DNA of 64,000 bases from Spirometra erinaceieuropaei (Eukaryota > Platyhelminthes > Cestoda > Diphyllobothriidea > Diphyllobothriidae), in the NCBI GenBank assembly GCA_902702965.1, contig CACRXP010000046.1:881182-945181 (forward strand), in the 5' to 3' direction. A program made the position numbers and the translations under genes. Shown in pieces: positions 62,315 to 64,000 of the stretch (positions are counted from its first letter, which is position 1; the number at the start of each line of letters is the position of its first letter). Under the pieces are notes generated by a model. It saw only the letters and a list, made by a program, of their open reading frames with translations. It did not search any database and was not told where the DNA came from.

Positions 62315-62650
62315 GGTCTTTCTTCTGAATTTCTGAAAGGAATCATGATCCTTACGAAAAGCGTTCACACACACTTTCGTTTTGAACCGTCGGTTAGTTG
62401 CTATGAAAACTAAGAAGTTATGTGATGTTCGTCGCCTTTCCTTGGAGCCGCTTGGTGAAGCAGCTTGTCCTACAGGAGTTAGAAGGGATTGCCTCCAATC
62501 GACACAAGTCTGTTCTTTAGTGCTGTTACGGCGACGGCACGTTTGTCATCCGCAGGAAGAGCATGCTACAGAATTTCAAGGACGAGTTTACCGAAATCTT
62601 CCCAGACACACAATTGCCGAACAGGAGCCTTTAGTCCTAACGACTGCAGA
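62315..62650 (+). pseudogene. PLE-3: Penelope-like reverse transcriptase core, broken, opposite to PLE-2
   Basis: On the plus strand, in pieces: THFRFEPSVSCYEN (from about 62367), EVM-stop-CSSPFLGA (the GVPMGSPLSG-type block, near 62418), and then LVLQELEGIASNRHKSVL from about 62464. After a stop comes CCYGDGTFVIRRKSMLQNFK, where Tyr-Gly-Asp-Gly stands for the catalytic Tyr-Val-Asp-Asp. FTEIFPD closes the piece near 62605. It abuts PLE-2 head to head. Confidence 0.75.
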
Positions 62651-64000
62651 ACGACACGTTAATACCCACTACCCATTTAGCAGAAGTCGACGAACGCGAC
62701 TGTAATTTAGCCATGAGGTTCAGTTAGTCTCTCCGAAACAACTTTAGTACAAACGGGCAAATGGGCCGCCTTCTGTGACAGAAAGACCCATTACTGTCAC
62801 AGCTATTTCTGAGAGCTTTTAGACCCCAATTAACAAAGCCTGGCCAGGCTACGACGAGATGGAGACAGTTGATAGACCGGTGAAGCAAATTGGTGGAGGG
62901 CGATAATCTAACGGGAAAAGACCATCCAGAGTTCGTAAGTGGGTGACGGACGGTATAGCGGCGTCAGCGCGACGTCGGAAAGAGCGTATTTCGCGACAGT
63001 AGCTTATTAGAGGGTAACCAGGGTATGGTAAGGATGTCTGTCCAAATGGGTCTTTCTCAGTTGGAGTTTCCCCTAGGGTACTTTTGTCACTCTAGTTTAG
63101 TAATGGTAATGAACATCAAATGCGTGTTTTTAAAACAGACTTTTAAATCACTGTGCGTTTGAACAGCTAACACCTAGGAGTAGGATCTGCACCTATTGCA
63201 CGCATCATGAATCCAACGAATCAATTCTAGAGAGGTGACCAGGTCGGGAACTCAGTATCGAAACGCGGAGTTCGTCTTGATCTGCACTCACAGTCCTGAA
63301 ACTCTGGACGATTAGCTGAGGTTATTAACCCCATGGATAGTGCGAAAAGATGCGCATAAACAGTTCGGACAAGTCGCTCGAGAGGACTAGACAGAAATCT
63401 GGATTTTTGGACTAGGGCAGGGTCTATGCGTCTTCGATGGACTGGAAAAAGGCTGCCTTCAACAAACTCGCCGCAGACATTCCATTTCCGAGTACTCACT
63501 TGGCTTAATTGATGCGTGGGTCGTAAGCCGCAGATGTGGTCACGGTTAAAATTTTCTATGGCTTCATTCATGAAGAGCATTTTTAGGCTGTTGGTGTGCA
63601 GGTTACAAAAACGGCTGAACGAGTTTCGTTTCCCCAGGGAGTACAAGGCAAATTTTGTCTGACTTTGGACCCTGCTCGCACTCGTTTGCGACACGCCAGA
63701 CGCTGAAATCGCATAATCACAGCCGCAGAGTACTTTTTTCTGGTCAAACTGTTCCAATCCTGAAGTGCTTCAGCCGTCTGTAAGGGATGGGAATACATCG
63801 CAGTCTCAGTGGATGCCAGCTCTCGCTCCACAAGGTAACTATGGAAAGTAAGTCAGCCAAAGTAGCTTTGCGCAAAATAGTAGGAGGTAGGATGGAGGTA
63901 CTAAAAGTGGGTGCCCCTCTCTTCTCACAAGGCATACGATGGAAAAAAGCCAGCTAAAGTAGCTTTGCGCAGCACACAGTTTAGTGAAGGAGGAGGAGGA
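62651..64000. other. Unassigned end region with one 176-codon minus ORF
   Basis: The minus ORF at 63227-63757 (176 aa) is the longest in this part. I see no domain, signal peptide or repeat link. Given its place just behind the inverted PLE it could be decayed element sequence. A 20-base near-identical direct repeat (AG..AAAGTAGCTTTGCGCA) occurs near 63856 and 63953, and a GGA run starts at the window edge. Confidence 0.35.

Noticed and set aside
63227..63757. 176-aa minus ORF as a gene
   Set aside because: No recognisable domain, no splice or promoter context, and it lies beside decayed retroelement sequence.

Overview
This window reads as repeat-rich animal nuclear DNA. It is AT-leaning and has no prokaryotic gene organisation, long introns and short ORFs, degenerate TTAGGG tracts, a GIY-YIG-bearing Penelope-like retroelement, and one small gene with GT-AG introns. 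A parasitic flatworm, possibly a tapeworm, is my best guess. That rests on the general look of the repeats and cannot be proved from sequence alone.

The one convincing protein-coding gene lies at 22589-23711 on the plus strand. It has three exons joined by consensus splice sites, with a TATA box 71 bases upstream of the first base of the start codon and an AATAAA signal downstream. It encodes a 77-residue secreted precursor: a signal peptide, a Lys-Arg site, a short GLHFFRL-type segment, an Arg-Arg site, and a longer segment holding two cysteines. It looks like a neuropeptide or peptide-hormone precursor of no family I recognise. It is the best candidate for something undescribed.

Nearly everything else is transposable-element or repeat DNA. 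(1) Fourteen copies of a foldback element of about 0.9-1.2 kb (FB1-FB14) have arms of roughly 450 bp and ends of the form TA-CAGTAGG...CCTACTG-TA, which suggests a Tc1/mariner-type non-autonomous element. Two sequence subfamilies are present, A with TTTCGAAAAGAT and B with ATTAGGAAGGATT. (2) Penelope-like element (PLE) remnants lie at 44.3-45.2 kb and 61.7-62.65 kb; in the second, reverse transcriptase and endonuclease parts point in opposite directions. (3) A broken non-LTR reverse transcriptase lies at 26.9-27.8 kb. (4) A large repeat, R, has a near-complete copy at 52.06-55.64 kb (minus), an inverted partner at 37.17-40.41 kb (plus) and four or more fragments. (5) A second inverted pair, A/A', lies at 31.36-32.53 and 58.33-59.52 kb. 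(6) A GC-richer repeat, C, is full of GT and GA microsatellites (25.8-26.3, 32.1-32.9 and 56.15-58.8 kb). (7) tRNA-derived SINE-like units occur at 19.4, 21.6, 50.1 and 50.45 kb. (8) A kilobase-scale tandem duplication spans 16.64-18.33 kb.

Layout: 0-10.5 kb is foldback elements with AT-rich spacers; 10.5-15 kb is unassigned; 15-19.8 kb holds foldbacks, the tandem duplication and a nested SINE; 22.5-23.9 kb is the secreted-peptide gene; 25-33 kb holds R fragments, C and A repeats and the non-LTR remnant; 33.7-60.7 kb is a mosaic of foldbacks, R, C and A' repeats and PLE-1; 61.7-62.65 kb is the inverted PLE; the last 1.3 kb is unassigned. All alignments were made by eye, so boundaries of diverged repeats are approximate, to some tens of bases.
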